This document shows positions 28,228 through 38,641 of a stretch of 64,000 nt of DNA, piece by piece. Made by a program: the position numbers and the translations under genes. The notes under the pieces are model-generated. The model worked only from the letters and a program-made list of their open reading frames with translations. It made no database searches and was not told where the DNA came from. The stretch is from Agromyces lapidis (GTDB lineage Bacteria > Actinomycetota > Actinomycetes > Actinomycetales > Microbacteriaceae). The stretch's first letter is position 1. Every line of letters starts with the position of its first letter. The DNA lies in the NCBI RefSeq assembly GCF_009749405.1, contig NZ_WBIQ01000008.1, positions 248,001 through 312,000 of the forward strand, read 5' to 3'.

Positions 28228-29418
28228 ATGGCGTACATCCGCTCATTCACAGTTCACAACCTCGCCGGGCGAGGCGGTCGTATTCGTCGCGTTCTCGATC
28301 GCTATGTCAACGTCTTCTGGGGTCTAAACGGGACCGGCAAGACCACGCTCCTCAAGATCTTGGACTCTGCGCTGGCGAATGAGACGGAGGGGTTGGACTC
28401 CCTGCCATTCGACTCCGCTGAGGTTGTCTTCTTTGCAGAGGAATGGGGGATCGAGGTCAAGCGAACCTATGTTCAATCTCATGCGCCCGGTCTCATCGAT
28501 CTAGAGGACGAGCTGTTTGATCTTGAGCCGAGCGGCGAGATTGACATCGCTCGTGCGAGCCGTGGCGCGGTGCCCGCCAAGTGGACGACGCGGGTGCTGA
28601 GCGGGCCCGAGATTCCGGGGCGTGCGCGAGAGGGTCATTTCGGTCACTCGTATCTTCCGATTTCGCGTGTTGTTGACCCGCGGGGTCGTGGCAATCGCTA
28701 CCGCGACCCATATACGACGGCCGCAACAGGTCGCCCTTCGCCGGAACGCACCTTTGCACAGCAAGTCCGCCAAGTCTGGGGGAACTATGTTGCTCTCAGC
28801 AACGCCCGCATTCGAACGGTCCAACAGCAGGGTCTTGCGTCTGTTCTCGCGACTCTCTTTGGCGGTGCCTCTGGAGAGTTGGTTGAGCGGCAGATAGTCG
28901 ACAGCCCGGACGAAGCCTACGAGGTCGTGACCAACTTCTTGCGCGAACAGGACCTCTATCTGAAGCTCGGGCGCAACGACTTCATCAACCGCTACGTGAA
29001 GTCGACAGAGAACCAGATGGTTGTCTCGCAGATCCAAGAGGTCTACGCACGCGTAGAGGAGGTGCTCGCCCCGCAGTTCGAACTGCAGGCCGTTATCGAC
29101 GAGATGTATCTCGGCAACAAGCATCTAGTGCTCAATCAGCGTTCTGACGCGTTGCAGGTTGTCCTTGCAGACAAGCAAATCCCACTCGCTTCGCTTTCTT
29201 CCGGTGAGAAACAACTTCTGCAGGTGCTCTTGGCGGTTCTCTCTGCGGGTAGTTCGACGGTGATGATCGATGAACCTGAACTCTCATTGCACGTGGATTG
29301 GCAGCAGCGCTTGGTTGCGTCGATGCAACGCATCAACCCCCGAGCACAGTTGCTGCTCGCAACTCATTCACCGGAGGTGATGGTTGATGTCCCCGACCAG
29401 AGAGTCTTCGAACTATGA
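28228..29418 (+). CDS. OLD/RecF-like AAA ATPase, AriA-like component of a putative PARIS-type defence system
   Basis: 396 residues. ABC/SMC-class ATPase: Walker A WGLNGTGKTTL at residues 31-41, signature LASLSSGEKQLLQVLLAVLS near 323, Walker B STVMIDEPELSLH near 342, and switch LLLATHSPEVM near 375. The middle portion (residues 90-310) is unlike housekeeping RecF/RecN and carries no TOPRIM, which is instead supplied by the coupled next gene. AGAGGG lies 6 bases before the ATG. GC is visibly lower than the surroundings (57% in one hand-counted 60-base line versus 73% in a line of the neighbouring gene), with AT-rich codons, pointing to recent acquisition. ATPase+DUF4435 pairs define PARIS; other OLD-like systems remain possible. 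Confidence 0.75.
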   Translation: MAYIRSFTVHNLAGRGGRIRRVLDRYVNVFWGLNGTGKTTLLKILDSALANETEGLDSLPFDSAEVVFFAEEWGIEVKRTYVQSHAPGLIDLEDELFDLEPSGEIDIARASRGAVPAKWTTRVLSGPEIPGRAREGHFGHSYLPISRVVDPRGRGNRYRDPYTTAATGRPSPERTFAQQVRQVWGNYVALSNARIRTVQQQGLASVLATLFGGASGELVERQIVDSPDEAYEVVTNFLREQDLYLKLGRNDFINRYVKSTENQMVVSQIQEVYARVEEVLAPQFELQAVIDEMYLGNKHLVLNQRSDALQVVLADKQIPLASLSSGEKQLLQVLLAVLSAGSSTVMIDEPELSLHVDWQQRLVASMQRINPRAQLLLATHSPEVMVDVPDQRVFEL

Positions 29419-30341
29419 GTAAGTTGCGTCAGGACGCTCGGGCGTTTCGGCAACGCGTGAAGATGGGGCGGACACGCTTGTGGGTGCTAGTCGAGGGAGT
29501 TGATCACGATCGCTCCTTCTACGAGCGAGTAATCGAGGCATCGACAGAGCCAAGCCCACCGCGCTTTTCGGTTCGGCTTGCCCAGGACATTTCAATAGAT
29601 GGGGTAGCGGCCGGTGGGAAGTCGCACGCTCTTGCGCTGTACCGGTTCTTTCATGAGTCCGATTCGCTCGTTCAGCAGAACGCCGAAGGGAAAGCGACCG
29701 TGTCGTTCTTCCTTGACCGCGACGACGACGATTTTGGGAGCGCGCTCGTCCAAAGCGACCATGTGATCTACACCAAACACTCGGACATTGAGGCTGAGAT
29801 CTTTGCGAATGGGGACGCATATCGAGCTGTCGCGACAGCATTCGGCCTGGCCTACGCCGACGTGCGGAGAGTTGGCGAGCGTGTTGGAGAACCTCTTTCC
29901 GCGCTCGCTACCCTCTGGCGTGATTGGATCAGGCTCCGGCTGATTGCGATGGCCTGCGACACCGGCGCCGGCGCTCGATTTGCGCAGACTTCCAAGATCC
30001 ACGCTGGGGCATACGGCACTCTGGATGATCGAGCGTTGGAGTCCCTCACCAAGGAACTCTCGAAAGGTGTCGATCAGGCGAAATGGGAGACAGATCTAGC
30101 CCGAGTGGACGCACACATTAATGCTGCGTTCGTCACTTCCCAACAAGGAACACTGGTGAAGGGAAAATGGATTGCGGGGTACCTGCGCTACGTCGTGAAG
30201 GCAGGTCTGCCCGATGAGCAGATCCGAACGAACGTTCGTGACCACTCGATCATCGTGGCGTGTCTGTCCTCGATCGACTTCGATGGGGGTTCTCTCGCCG
30301 CGTATTACAAACCGCAGATCGCACGGGCGCTAGCTGCTTGA
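29415..30341 (+). CDS. DUF4435-like TOPRIM-type putative nuclease, AriB-like
   Basis: 308 residues. LWVLVEGVDHDRSFYE (invariant-type Glu27) followed by VSFFLDRDDDDF (DxD-like acidic cluster near residue 100) and HSDIEAEIF match the TOPRIM-like layout of DUF4435 proteins, the AriB effector of PARIS. In PARIS the ATPase AriA holds AriB in check and releases it when an infecting phage blocks restriction; AriB then attacks host tRNA and aborts infection. The start overlaps the ATPase stop (ATGA), so stoichiometry is coupled. Low GC like its partner. The family assignment rests on motif reading only. Confidence 0.65.
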   Translation: MSKLRQDARAFRQRVKMGRTRLWVLVEGVDHDRSFYERVIEASTEPSPPRFSVRLAQDISIDGVAAGGKSHALALYRFFHESDSLVQQNAEGKATVSFFLDRDDDDFGSALVQSDHVIYTKHSDIEAEIFANGDAYRAVATAFGLAYADVRRVGERVGEPLSALATLWRDWIRLRLIAMACDTGAGARFAQTSKIHAGAYGTLDDRALESLTKELSKGVDQAKWETDLARVDAHINAAFVTSQQGTLVKGKWIAGYLRYVVKAGLPDEQIRTNVRDHSIIVACLSSIDFDGGSLAAYYKPQIARALAA

Positions 30342-30463
30342 TTGCCCGGCAGGCGCCGATCGTGGTGATGGCGAGGTGGCGTTCGCTGCTCGGGCGAGGT
30401 TGCCGCCGGGGCATCCCTATCGCCTCGGGAATGCCCGGCGCCCGTGACTGCTTGACTTGAAGC

Positions 30464-30862
30464 ATGACGATCGAGATCAACGACCACTTCACCCGCATCC
30501 TGAACGCGCCCGTGTTCGCCTTCCTCGGCACCACCCGCCCGAACGGCGAGGTGCAGGTGAACCCCATGTGGTTCGAGTTCGACGCCGACACGCAGACCAT
30601 CCGCTTCACGCACACGACGAAGCGGGGCAAGTTCCGCAACCTGCAGCAGAACCCGGCGATGACGCTCGCGATGACCGACCCCGAGAACGCGCACAAGTAC
30701 GTCGAGGTGCGCGGGCGCCTCGCCGAGGTCGTCCCCGACCCCGAGGGCGCCTTCTACGTGCACCTCGGCCAGCGCTACGGCGACGCCGACACCGCCGTCC
30801 CCGCCGATCACCCCGATCGGGTCATCCTCGTCATGCAGATCGAGAAGCTCAACGGTCGCTGA
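30464..30862 (+). CDS. PPOX-class F420/FMN-dependent oxidoreductase-like protein
   Basis: 132 residues. Split-barrel flavin-binding fold: FAFLGTTRPNGEVQVNPMWFEFD, IRFTHTTKRGKFRNLQQNPAMTLAM and KYVEVRGRLAEVVPD follow the F420-dependent PPOX/pyridoxamine oxidase-like pattern. GC and codon use return to the genome norm at this gene, marking the right edge of the low-GC island. Substrate unknown. Confidence 0.85.
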   Translation: MTIEINDHFTRILNAPVFAFLGTTRPNGEVQVNPMWFEFDADTQTIRFTHTTKRGKFRNLQQNPAMTLAMTDPENAHKYVEVRGRLAEVVPDPEGAFYVHLGQRYGDADTAVPADHPDRVILVMQIEKLNGR

Positions 30863-30921
30863 TCGCCGCCAGGCGCCGGCGAACGCACCTCGACGCGCTC
30901 GCCGGCGCTAGGCTCGCGCAC

Positions 30922-31245
30922 ATGACCGAAGCCACGTGCGCGGTGCTCAGTGCGGTCTATCCGCTCGTGCTGATCACCGTGGTGCTCGAGCAGCGCTCGA
31001 TCGATCTCGGCATCCGGCGCCGACGCTGGTTCAGGGCGGTCACGTTCACGATCGTCGCCGGCGCCCTGGTCGGGCTCGGTCTCAGCGTCATCGGCGTGCA
31101 GCTGCACGGGCTGGGGCCCGTTGCGGGCGTCGCGAACTGGCTCGTCGGCCTCATCGCGGTCGGCGGCCTGGGCTTCCTGCTGCTCAGCGTGCTCGCGACG
31201 CTCCAGGCCGAAGAGGACGCGGAGACGGACGCCGAGGCCGGTTGA
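30922..31245 (+). CDS. Small integral membrane protein of unknown function
   Basis: 107 residues with three hydrophobic helices (CAVLSAVYPLVLITVVL; FTIVAGALVGLGLSVIGV; VANWLVGLIAVGGLGFLLLSVLATL) separated by a basic loop (RRRRW), and an acidic C-terminus. ATG 30922 is chosen because TAGGCT lies 7 bases upstream. No family recognised. Confidence 0.7.
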   Translation: MTEATCAVLSAVYPLVLITVVLEQRSIDLGIRRRRWFRAVTFTIVAGALVGLGLSVIGVQLHGLGPVAGVANWLVGLIAVGGLGFLLLSVLATLQAEEDAETDAEAG

Positions 31246-31306
31246 GCCCGCCGCCGATTGAGCCCGCTGTCCGCCGAGGCGCAGCACCGTCGGCGCGTCA
31301 GCGCAC

Positions 31307-32602
31307 TCAGCGGTGCCGGCGCGGCACGTAGCGCGGCACCCAGCGCAGCAGCGCCGCGGCGCCGATGAGGCCGACGACGCCCATCGTCGCGGCCGCCGCC
31401 ATGATCGAGACGAGCGAGGTCACCCCCGCGACGACGAGCGGCGCGATCGCCTGCCCGGCGTCGCCGATCGTGCGATACGCGCCGAGGAACGGCGCCGGGT
31501 TCGCCTTCGGCGCGAGGTCGGCGCCGAGCGTCAGGATCACCCCGCTCGACAGCCCGTTCGCGACGCCGAAGAGCACCGCGACGCCCGTGAACCAGGCCAC
31601 CGCGGCGGGCACGTCGTGCGTGAACGCGAGCACGAGGTGTCCGACCGCGAGCCCGACGATGCCGGGGATCGCGCTCCAGAGTCGGCCGAACCGGTCCATC
31701 ACCTGGCCGCTCACGTAGAACAGCGCGAAGTCGATCGCCGCCGAGACGCCGATCACGAGTGCCGCCTGCTCGGGCGGCACGCCGATCGACACCGCCCACA
31801 GCGGCAGGATGATCGTGCGGCTCGCCCGGATCGCCGCGAGCAGCCCCACCCCGGTGCCGATGCGCGCGAGCACCCCGCGATGGGTCCTGATCGCGCGGAA
31901 CACGCCGTGCGACGCGGCATCCGCCCCGCCCTGCCGCTCGCCCGGGGCGAGCGCGCCGTCGGCGAGCGCCGCCTCACCGGCCGGCGCAGCGGATGCCTCG
32001 CGCGCGAGCCGCGCCGCCCCGAACACCCGCTCGGGGTCGGGCAGCAGCACGAGCACGACGACGACCGCGAAGCAGCTGGCGACGAGCACCCAGAACACGG
32101 GCTCCGACGACCCGGCGAGCGCGATGATGCCCGCCGCGACGAACGGGCCGATCGCCCAGCCGGCACGGAACACCCCGGCGAGCGTCGACAGGGCGCGGGC
32201 GCGCACCCGCTCGGGCACGTAGCTCGTGAGGAACGCGTGCCGGGCGAGCCCGAACACCGCCGTCGCGAGCCCCAGCAGGAACACGCCGATGCCGAGCGCC
32301 CAGGTCGTGGGGGAGGCGAGGGCGACGAGCACGCCCGTCACGGCGAGCAGGGCCGCCCCGATCATCGCGTTGCGCTCGCCGATGCGGGCCACGAGCCATC
32401 CGGCGGGCAGGTCGCCCGCGAGCTCGCCGACCATGAGCATCGCCGCGATGAGGCCCGCGAGCGCGAGCGAGGCGCCGCGCTCGGTCGCGACGACCGGGAT
32501 GACCGGGATGATCGCCCCCTCGCCGAGCGAGAAGAGCAGCGTTGGCAGGTAGGCCGGAAGGACGATGCCACGCCACGAGAACGAGGGCGTGGCGGTGGTC
32601 AT
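31307..32602 (-). CDS. Major facilitator superfamily transporter
   Basis: 431 residues, 12 predicted helices with a long central Ala/Gly-rich cytosolic loop. Helix 2-3 loop GDLPAGWLVARIGERNAMI is the MFS motif A (GxLaDrxGrr-like), repeated in the second half as SGQVMDRFGRLWSAI. Drug-efflux-like antiporters share this layout. The start ATG at 32602 has ACGCTA (TAGCGT on this strand) 7 bases upstream. Substrate unknown. Confidence 0.85.
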   Translation of the reverse strand: MTTATPSFSWRGIVLPAYLPTLLFSLGEGAIIPVIPVVATERGASLALAGLIAAMLMVGELAGDLPAGWLVARIGERNAMIGAALLAVTGVLVALASPTTWALGIGVFLLGLATAVFGLARHAFLTSYVPERVRARALSTLAGVFRAGWAIGPFVAAGIIALAGSSEPVFWVLVASCFAVVVVLVLLPDPERVFGAARLAREASAAPAGEAALADGALAPGERQGGADAASHGVFRAIRTHRGVLARIGTGVGLLAAIRASRTIILPLWAVSIGVPPEQAALVIGVSAAIDFALFYVSGQVMDRFGRLWSAIPGIVGLAVGHLVLAFTHDVPAAVAWFTGVAVLFGVANGLSSGVILTLGADLAPKANPAPFLGAYRTIGDAGQAIAPLVVAGVTSLVSIMAAAATMGVVGLIGAAALLRWVPRYVPRRHR

Positions 32603-32699
32603 CACCTCGACGCTACACCCGGTCGCCCCGCGACCCGGGTGCTCGCGCGAGGCATCCGCGTGAGCATCGGCCCCGCGCGCGACTAGGCTGGAGGGCGCC

Positions 32700-33806
32700 A
32701 TGCTCGAACTTGACCTTGCGCCCGAGATCTCCGCACTCCGCGCCACCTTCAACGACATCCGCGCCGTCGTCGACGTCGATGCCCTCGAAGCCGACATCGC
32801 CCGCCTCTCCGAAGAGGCCGGTGCGCCCGACCTGTGGGACGACACGGCCAACGCGCAGAAGGTGACGAGCGCGCTCAGCCACCGCCAGGCCGAGCTCAAG
32901 AAGATCACCGACGTCGAGCAGCGCCTCGACGACCTCGACGTGCTCGTCGAGCTCGCGCTCGAGATGGACGACGAGGACAGCGCGAACGAGGCTCGCGCCG
33001 AGCTCGCGGCCCTGCAGAAGACGGTCGGCGACCTCGAAGTGCAGACCCTGCTCGACGGCGAGTACGACGAGCGCGGCGCGGTCGTCACGATCCGCTCGGG
33101 CGCAGGCGGCGACGACGCCACCGACTTCGCCGAGATGCTCATGCGCATGTACCTGCGCTGGGCCGAGCGTCACAACTACCCCGTGAAGGTGCTCGACACC
33201 TCCTACGCCGAGGGCGCGGGCATCAAGTCGGCGACCTTCGAGATCGACGCGCCGTACATCTACGGCACGCTCTCGGTCGAGGCCGGCACGCACCGCCTCG
33301 CGCGCATCAGCCCCTTCGGCGGCGCCGACAAGCGGCAGACGAGCTTCGCCGCGGTCGAGGTCATCCCGATCATGGAGGAGGCGAAGGAGGTCGAGATCCC
33401 CGAGAACGACATCCGCGTCGACGTCTTCCGCTCCTCGGGCCCCGGTGGCCAGTCGGTCAACACGACCGACTCCGCCGTGCGCATCACCCACATCCCGACC
33501 GGCCTCGTCGTGTCGATGCAGAACGAGAAGTCGCAGATCCAGAACCGCGCCGCGGCGATGCGGGTCCTCCAGACCCGACTCCTCCTGCAGAAGCGCGAAG
33601 AGGAGGCGGCGCAGAAGAAGGAGCTCGCGGGCACCATCACCGCGAGCTGGGGCGACCAGATGCGGTCCTACTTCCTCTACGGCCAGCAGCTCGTGAAGGA
33701 CCTGCGCACCGGCTACGAGGTCGGCAACCCGGCCATCGTGTTCGACGGCGACCTCGACGGCCTCATCGCGGCCGGCATCAAGTGGCGCAAGCGCAAGGAA
33801 GACTGA
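32700..33806 (+). CDS. prfB: Peptide chain release factor 2
   Basis: 368 residues. Recognises UGA/UAA and triggers peptide release. The codon-recognition tripeptide SPF occurs in [15 protein letters not shown] (about residue 203), and the catalytic GGQ in [10 protein letters not shown] (about residue 248). The reading frame is uninterrupted from the N-terminus: there is no in-frame TGA requiring the programmed +1 frameshift used for autoregulation in E. coli. First gene before ftsEX but separated from them by a strong terminator. Confidence 0.96.
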   Translation: MLELDLAPEISALRATFNDIRAVVDVDALEADIARLSEEAGAPDLWDDTANAQKVTSALSHRQAELKKITDVEQRLDDLDVLVELALEMDDEDSANEARAELAALQKTVGDLEVQTLLDGEYDERGAVVTIRSGAGGDDATDFAEMLMRMYLRWAERHNYPVKVLDTSYAEGAGIKSATFEIDAPYIYGTLSVEAGTHRLARISPFGGADKRQTSFAAVEVIPIMEEAKEVEIPENDIRVDVFRSSGPGGQSVNTTDSAVRITHIPTGLVVSMQNEKSQIQNRAAAMRVLQTRLLLQKREEEAAQKKELAGTITASWGDQMRSYFLYGQQLVKDLRTGYEVGNPAIVFDGDLDGLIAAGIKWRKRKED

Positions 33807-33852
33807 GCGGCCGGTCGAGCGGGCCGCCGAGCGGGCCGCTCGTCCCGATCGG

Positions 33853-33893
33853 GTGGGCGGCGACACCGAAATCCGGTGTCGCTGCCCACTTTT
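33853..33893 (+). terminator. Rho-independent terminator downstream of prfB
   Basis: 16-bp stem GTGGGCGGCGACACCG / CGGTGTCGCTGCCCAC (one G-T pair) with a 5-base loop, followed by TTTT. Separates prfB from ftsE. Confidence 0.9.
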
Positions 33894-33921
33894 GCGTTCG
33901 GCCTGCCTAGGCTCGAACACG

Positions 33922-35021
<1,100 letters not shown>

Positions 35022-35025
<4 letters not shown>

Positions 35026-35933
35026 GGATCGGTCTCGTGCTCGGCGAGGCGGCCAACGGCCTGCGTCGCAACGCCTCGATGGTGGTGTCGGTCGTGCTCG
35101 TCACCTTCATCTCGCTCACCTTCGTCGGCACTGCTGCGCTCCTGCAGCTGCAGATCGCCCAGATGAAGGGCTTCTGGTACGACCGCGCCCAGGTCGCCGT
35201 CTACCTCTGCACCGAACTGTCGACTGCCGAGGGCTGCATCGACGGCGAGGCGAGCGAGGAGCAGAAGGCCGCCGTCGAGGAGCAGCTCCGGAGCGACACG
35301 CTCGCCCCGTTCATCGACGAGTTCTACTTCGAGGACCACGAGCAGGCCTACGCGAACTTCCAGGAGCAGTTCGAGGGCACGCCGTCGGCCGACTACGTGA
35401 CGCCCGAGGTGCTGCCCGAGGCCTTCTGGGTGAACCTCGTCGACCCCTCGCAGTCCGACGTCATCATCGAGAGCCTCGCGGGCAAGGAGGGGGTCGAGCA
35501 GGTCGTCGACCAACGCCGCTACCTCGACCCGATCTTCGACGCGCTGAACACCGCGAGCTACACCGCGATCGCGGTCGCGGTCGTGATGCTCGTCGCCGCG
35601 GCCCTGCTCATCGCGACGACGATCAGGCTCTCGGCGTTCTCGCGACGCCGCGAACTCGGCATCATGCGACTCGTCGGGGCGTCCAACCGGTTCATCCAGA
35701 CGCCGTTCGTGCTCGAGGGCGTCTTCGCCGGACTCATCGGCTCGCTCCTCGCGGGCGGCGCGGTCGTGGCGATCGTGCAGGTCTTCGTGCAGGGCTACCT
35801 CGCCGAGAACCTCTCGTTCACCTTCGTGAGCCTCGGTGACGCCCTGCTCGTGGTGCCGCTGCTCGTGATCGTCGGCGTGCTGCTCGCCGCGGCCTCCGCG
35901 GGCATCGCGATCACCCGCTACCTGAAGGTCTGA
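35022..35933 (+). CDS. ftsX: Cell-division protein FtsX
   Basis: 303 residues. An N-terminal helix ([25 protein letters not shown]) is followed by a 150-residue extracytoplasmic domain with two Cys ([10 protein letters not shown]), then three C-terminal helices with the conserved cytosolic loop [22 protein letters not shown]. Membrane partner of FtsE; relays a conformational signal to cell-wall hydrolases. Confidence 0.95.
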
Positions 35934-35960
35934 CGGAACCGGCTAGACTGAACGGCTGCC

Positions 35961-35981
35961 TCGGATGCCCGGGGCATCCGA
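35961..35981. terminator. Short perfect hairpin between ftsX and smpB
   Basis: TCGGATGCCC and its complement around a single central G form a 21-base inverted repeat, 24 bases before smpB. No T-run follows; it may attenuate ftsX read-through or be an inverted pair of the GGATGC word common in this window. Confidence 0.5.
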
Positions 35982-36004
35982 GATTCGAATCGAAGGAGTC
36001 AGCC

Positions 36005-36481
36005 GTGCCCAGGGAAAGCGGTCAGAAGGTGGTGGCGACCAACCGCAAGGCCCGCCACGACTACACGATCGAGGACACCTACGAGGCCGGCATCGTGCTC
36101 TCTGGCACCGAGGTGAAGTCGCTGCGGCAGGGGCGTGCATCGCTCGTCGACGGCTACGCCTTCATCGACGGCGGCGAGCTCTGGCTCGACGCGGTGCACA
36201 TCCCCGAGTACACCGAGGGCACGTGGAACAACCACGCCCCGCGACGCAAGCGCAAGCTGCTGCTGCACAAGCAGGAGATCGTGAAGATCAGCCACAAGAC
36301 GAAAGAGGGCGGCTACACGCTCGTGCCGCTGTCGCTGTACTTCAAAGACGGCCGCGCGAAGGTCGAACTCGCGATCGCGAAGGGCAAGCGCGAGTACGAC
36401 AAGCGTCAGGCGCTGCGCGAGCGCCAGGACAAGCGCGAGGCCGACCGGGCGATGTCGAGCCGCAAGAACCTCGGCGACTAG
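36005..36481 (+). CDS. smpB: SsrA-binding protein
   Basis: 158 residues. Binds tmRNA and brings it to stalled ribosomes. The oligonucleotide-binding barrel motifs [34 protein letters not shown] and [24 protein letters not shown] are diagnostic; the C-terminal basic tail [18 protein letters not shown] forms the decoding-site helix. GTG start with AAGGAG 7 bases upstream. The tmRNA gene lies 1.6 kb downstream. Confidence 0.96.
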   Translation: MPRESGQKVVATNRKARHDYTIEDTYEAGIVLSGTEVKSLRQGRASLVDGYAFIDGGELWLDAVHIPEYTEGTWNNHAPRRKRKLLLHKQEIVKISHKTKEGGYTLVPLSLYFKDGRAKVELAIAKGKREYDKRQALRERQDKREADRAMSSRKNLGD

Positions 36482-36541
36482 GCCCTCCCTCGCGGCGACC
36501 GCTCAGCTTCGGCGACGGCGGTGCGCGATAGGCTCGGCTCG

Positions 36542-37279
36542 ATGAAGACGCAAGGCCGCATCCCCGTTCCCGGTACGTTCAACTTCCGCGACGTCGGCGG
36601 GCTGCCTGCGCGCGGCGGCGTGGTGCGCGACGGCGTGCTCTACCGATCCGACGGGCTGTACCGGCTCGGCGAGGCGGGCAAGTCCGAGCTCCGCCAGCTC
36701 GGGGTCGGCATCGTGATCGACCTGCGCGACGACAACGAGGCGAAGATGATGCCCGACGACCTCGACGGGCTCGAGGTCGAGGTGCTGCGGCTGCCCGTCT
36801 TCGAGGGGTCGGGGGCGTCGCAGGGCGCGGGGGGCATCTCGCTCGAGGCGCTCTACGAGCGCATCGTCACTCAGCATGCGAGCGTCGTCGTCTCCGCCAT
36901 GCGCGAGATCGCGAGCGCGGGCGACCGCGCGGTGGTCGTGCACTGCACCGCCGGAAAGGACCGCACCGGCATCGTCGTCGCGCTCACGCTCATGGCCATC
37001 GGCGTCGACCGCGAGTCGGTCATCGACGACTACTCCCGCACCGAGGCGAACCTCGCGGGCGAGTGGCTCGAAGAGATGGTCGAGATGATCGGCCGGTACG
37101 GCGTGCCCGACACCCCCGAGCTGCGCACCCTCATGGGCGGTAGCCCGCGCGAGGCCATCGAGGGCGTGCTCGACACCGTCGAGCGGGCGCACGGCTCGAC
37201 CCGCGAGTACCTGCTCGCCGCGGGCCTCCAGCTCGGCGAGCTCGCCGCGCTGGAGACCCTGCTCGTCGAGGTGCGCTGA
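36542..37279 (+). CDS. Tyrosine-protein phosphatase (Y_phosphatase3 family)
   Basis: 245 residues from ATG 36542 (TAGGCT 7 bases upstream). The N-terminal GTFNFRDVGGLP, VLYRSDGLYRL and the P-loop HCTAGKDRTGIVVAL (HCxxGxxR) identify the low-specificity actinobacterial Tyr/lipid phosphatase family related to mycobacterial PtpB. The target is unknown; dephosphorylation of phosphotyrosine or phosphoinositides is possible. Confidence 0.88.
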   Translation: MKTQGRIPVPGTFNFRDVGGLPARGGVVRDGVLYRSDGLYRLGEAGKSELRQLGVGIVIDLRDDNEAKMMPDDLDGLEVEVLRLPVFEGSGASQGAGGISLEALYERIVTQHASVVVSAMREIASAGDRAVVVHCTAGKDRTGIVVALTLMAIGVDRESVIDDYSRTEANLAGEWLEEMVEMIGRYGVPDTPELRTLMGGSPREAIEGVLDTVERAHGSTREYLLAAGLQLGELAALETLLVEVR

Positions 37280-37288
37280 CCCCGAGGG

Positions 37289-37957
37289 TCAGACCGCCGC
37301 GGCCTCGAAGCGCGCTTCGACCGAGGCCTCGATCACGAGCTTCGCGGGCGCGAACTCGGCGCCCGAGCCGCCCGCCAGGTCGGCCGAGGCCGCCATCGCG
37401 AACATCCGCTCGCTGCGCGGCTGCGGCGCCGGATGCGCGGTGAGCAGGCCGGTGTCGGCCAGCTCGACCGGCACGGGGGAGCCGAGCCCCAGCGCCGACG
37501 CGTACACGCGGGCCTTCTCGAGCGCGTCGGCGACCGCGGCCCGCTGGGCGAGCTCCTGCACACGTCGGCGAGAGGCATCCGTCAACCGCCAGTCGATGCC
37601 TCCGATCGCGACGGTCTCGCCGACGCCGGCGCCGCTCACCCATTCGCCGAGCCGTTCGAGATCGGTGAAGACGATCTCGACCTCGGCGCTCGTCTGGTGC
37701 ACGAGCGGCAGCTGCTTGCCCTCGTTGTTCCACGGGCGGTGCGACCAGACCCGCAGCTGGCCGGCCGACCAGGTGTCGAGGGCGCCGGCGGCCTCGATCT
37801 CGCGGACCTCGGCGATGAGGCGCTCGCGCGCCTCGGTGGTGCGGGCGAGCGCGGTGTCGCGGTCGGGTTCGGAGACGCCGACCGTGAGCGCCACGGCGCC
37901 GAGTTCGGGGTCGATGCGTTCTTCGGCGGTGCCGCGCACGGCGATGACGGTTGCCAC
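37289..37957 (-). CDS. SIMPL (DUF541) domain protein
   Basis: 222 residues from GTG 37957, with a strong AGGAGG 7 bases upstream. VIAVRGTAEERIDPELGAVALTVGVSE opens the SIMPL fold; the C-terminal ASVEARFEA strand closes it. Unlike periplasmic DUF541 proteins it has no visible signal peptide, suggesting a cytosolic version. Function unknown. Confidence 0.8.
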   Translation of the reverse strand: MATVIAVRGTAEERIDPELGAVALTVGVSEPDRDTALARTTEARERLIAEVREIEAAGALDTWSAGQLRVWSHRPWNNEGKQLPLVHQTSAEVEIVFTDLERLGEWVSGAGVGETVAIGGIDWRLTDASRRRVQELAQRAAVADALEKARVYASALGLGSPVPVELADTGLLTAHPAPQPRSERMFAMAASADLAGGSGAEFAPAKLVIEASVEARFEAAAV

Positions 37958-38124
37958 AGAATCCTCCTGATGCCCGCTCGGGAATGGCGGAGCGGACGCG
38001 CCTGTTCTAGACTGTAAGGCCGGGCAGTCATCGAGAGGTGAATGCTCGCCGTGAATCGGGCTCGCCCGATCTTGAGAACTCCACAGCGTGCGACAACGGC
38101 CCGTCGAATTCTTCGACGTCACAT

Positions 38125-38490
38125 GGGGATGATCGGTTTCGACATCGTCTGCGTACCCACGAGAAGCGGGCCGAGGATGCAGGGTTATCTCGTAAACGAT
38201 CTCTGCGAAACAATAACTGCCAATAAGAAGCAGTCCGACTTCGCCCTCGCTGCCTAAGCGAGTCCGATAGTCCGTCAGTCCGGGTCTGTTCCCGCCCCGG
38301 TTGCTGGCGTCATCTAGGGAACTTGCTGCGCGTCGTCGCCTGAGCGACGTGCGGGACTCTTTCAGGCTGGGCCCGTCGACCTAGGTGCCTGTGGCAAAGG
38401 TCGGGGCCGAGCAGAACGCTTTCACAGGCTGCGCCCGGAGAAGGCGTGGAAACTCAGCGATGGACGGGGGTTCAATTCCCCCCATCTCCA
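38125..38490 (+). ncRNA. ssrA: Transfer-messenger RNA (tmRNA)
   Basis: 366 nt. Begins GGGGATGATCGGTTTCGAC, the invariant tmRNA start, and ends with the T-arm GGGGGTTCAATTCCCCCC and acceptor CATCTCC pairing with GGGGATG; discriminator A at 38490; CCA is not encoded. The internal frame 38219-38257 encodes the proteolysis tag ANKKQSDFALAA followed by TAA. Rescues stalled ribosomes with SmpB. Confidence 0.97.
38219..38257 (+). CDS. tmRNA-encoded proteolysis tag ANKKQSDFALAA
   Basis: Resume codon GCC at 38219-38221, 12 codons, TAA stop at 38255-38257. The LAA end is recognised by ClpXP-type proteases in the family. Confidence 0.93.
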   Translation, partial: ANKKQSDFALAA

Positions 38491-38641
38491 CACAGCACCG
38501 TCGAGGCACCGCCTCCGGCGGTCGAGTCGTTGTCGCACGTTGTGGGTTCGTCACCGTCGCTCAGTGCACCGTGTGCGGCCGCGTGCTCGCCCCTTGCGGA
38601 GACGTCGTTCGATTCCTCGCCGGTCGGTGGTGCCGGCCGTG

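Noticed and set aside
32700..32790. Programmed frameshift in prfB
   Set aside because: The reading frame is continuous; no in-frame TGA or slippery CTTTGA site is seen.
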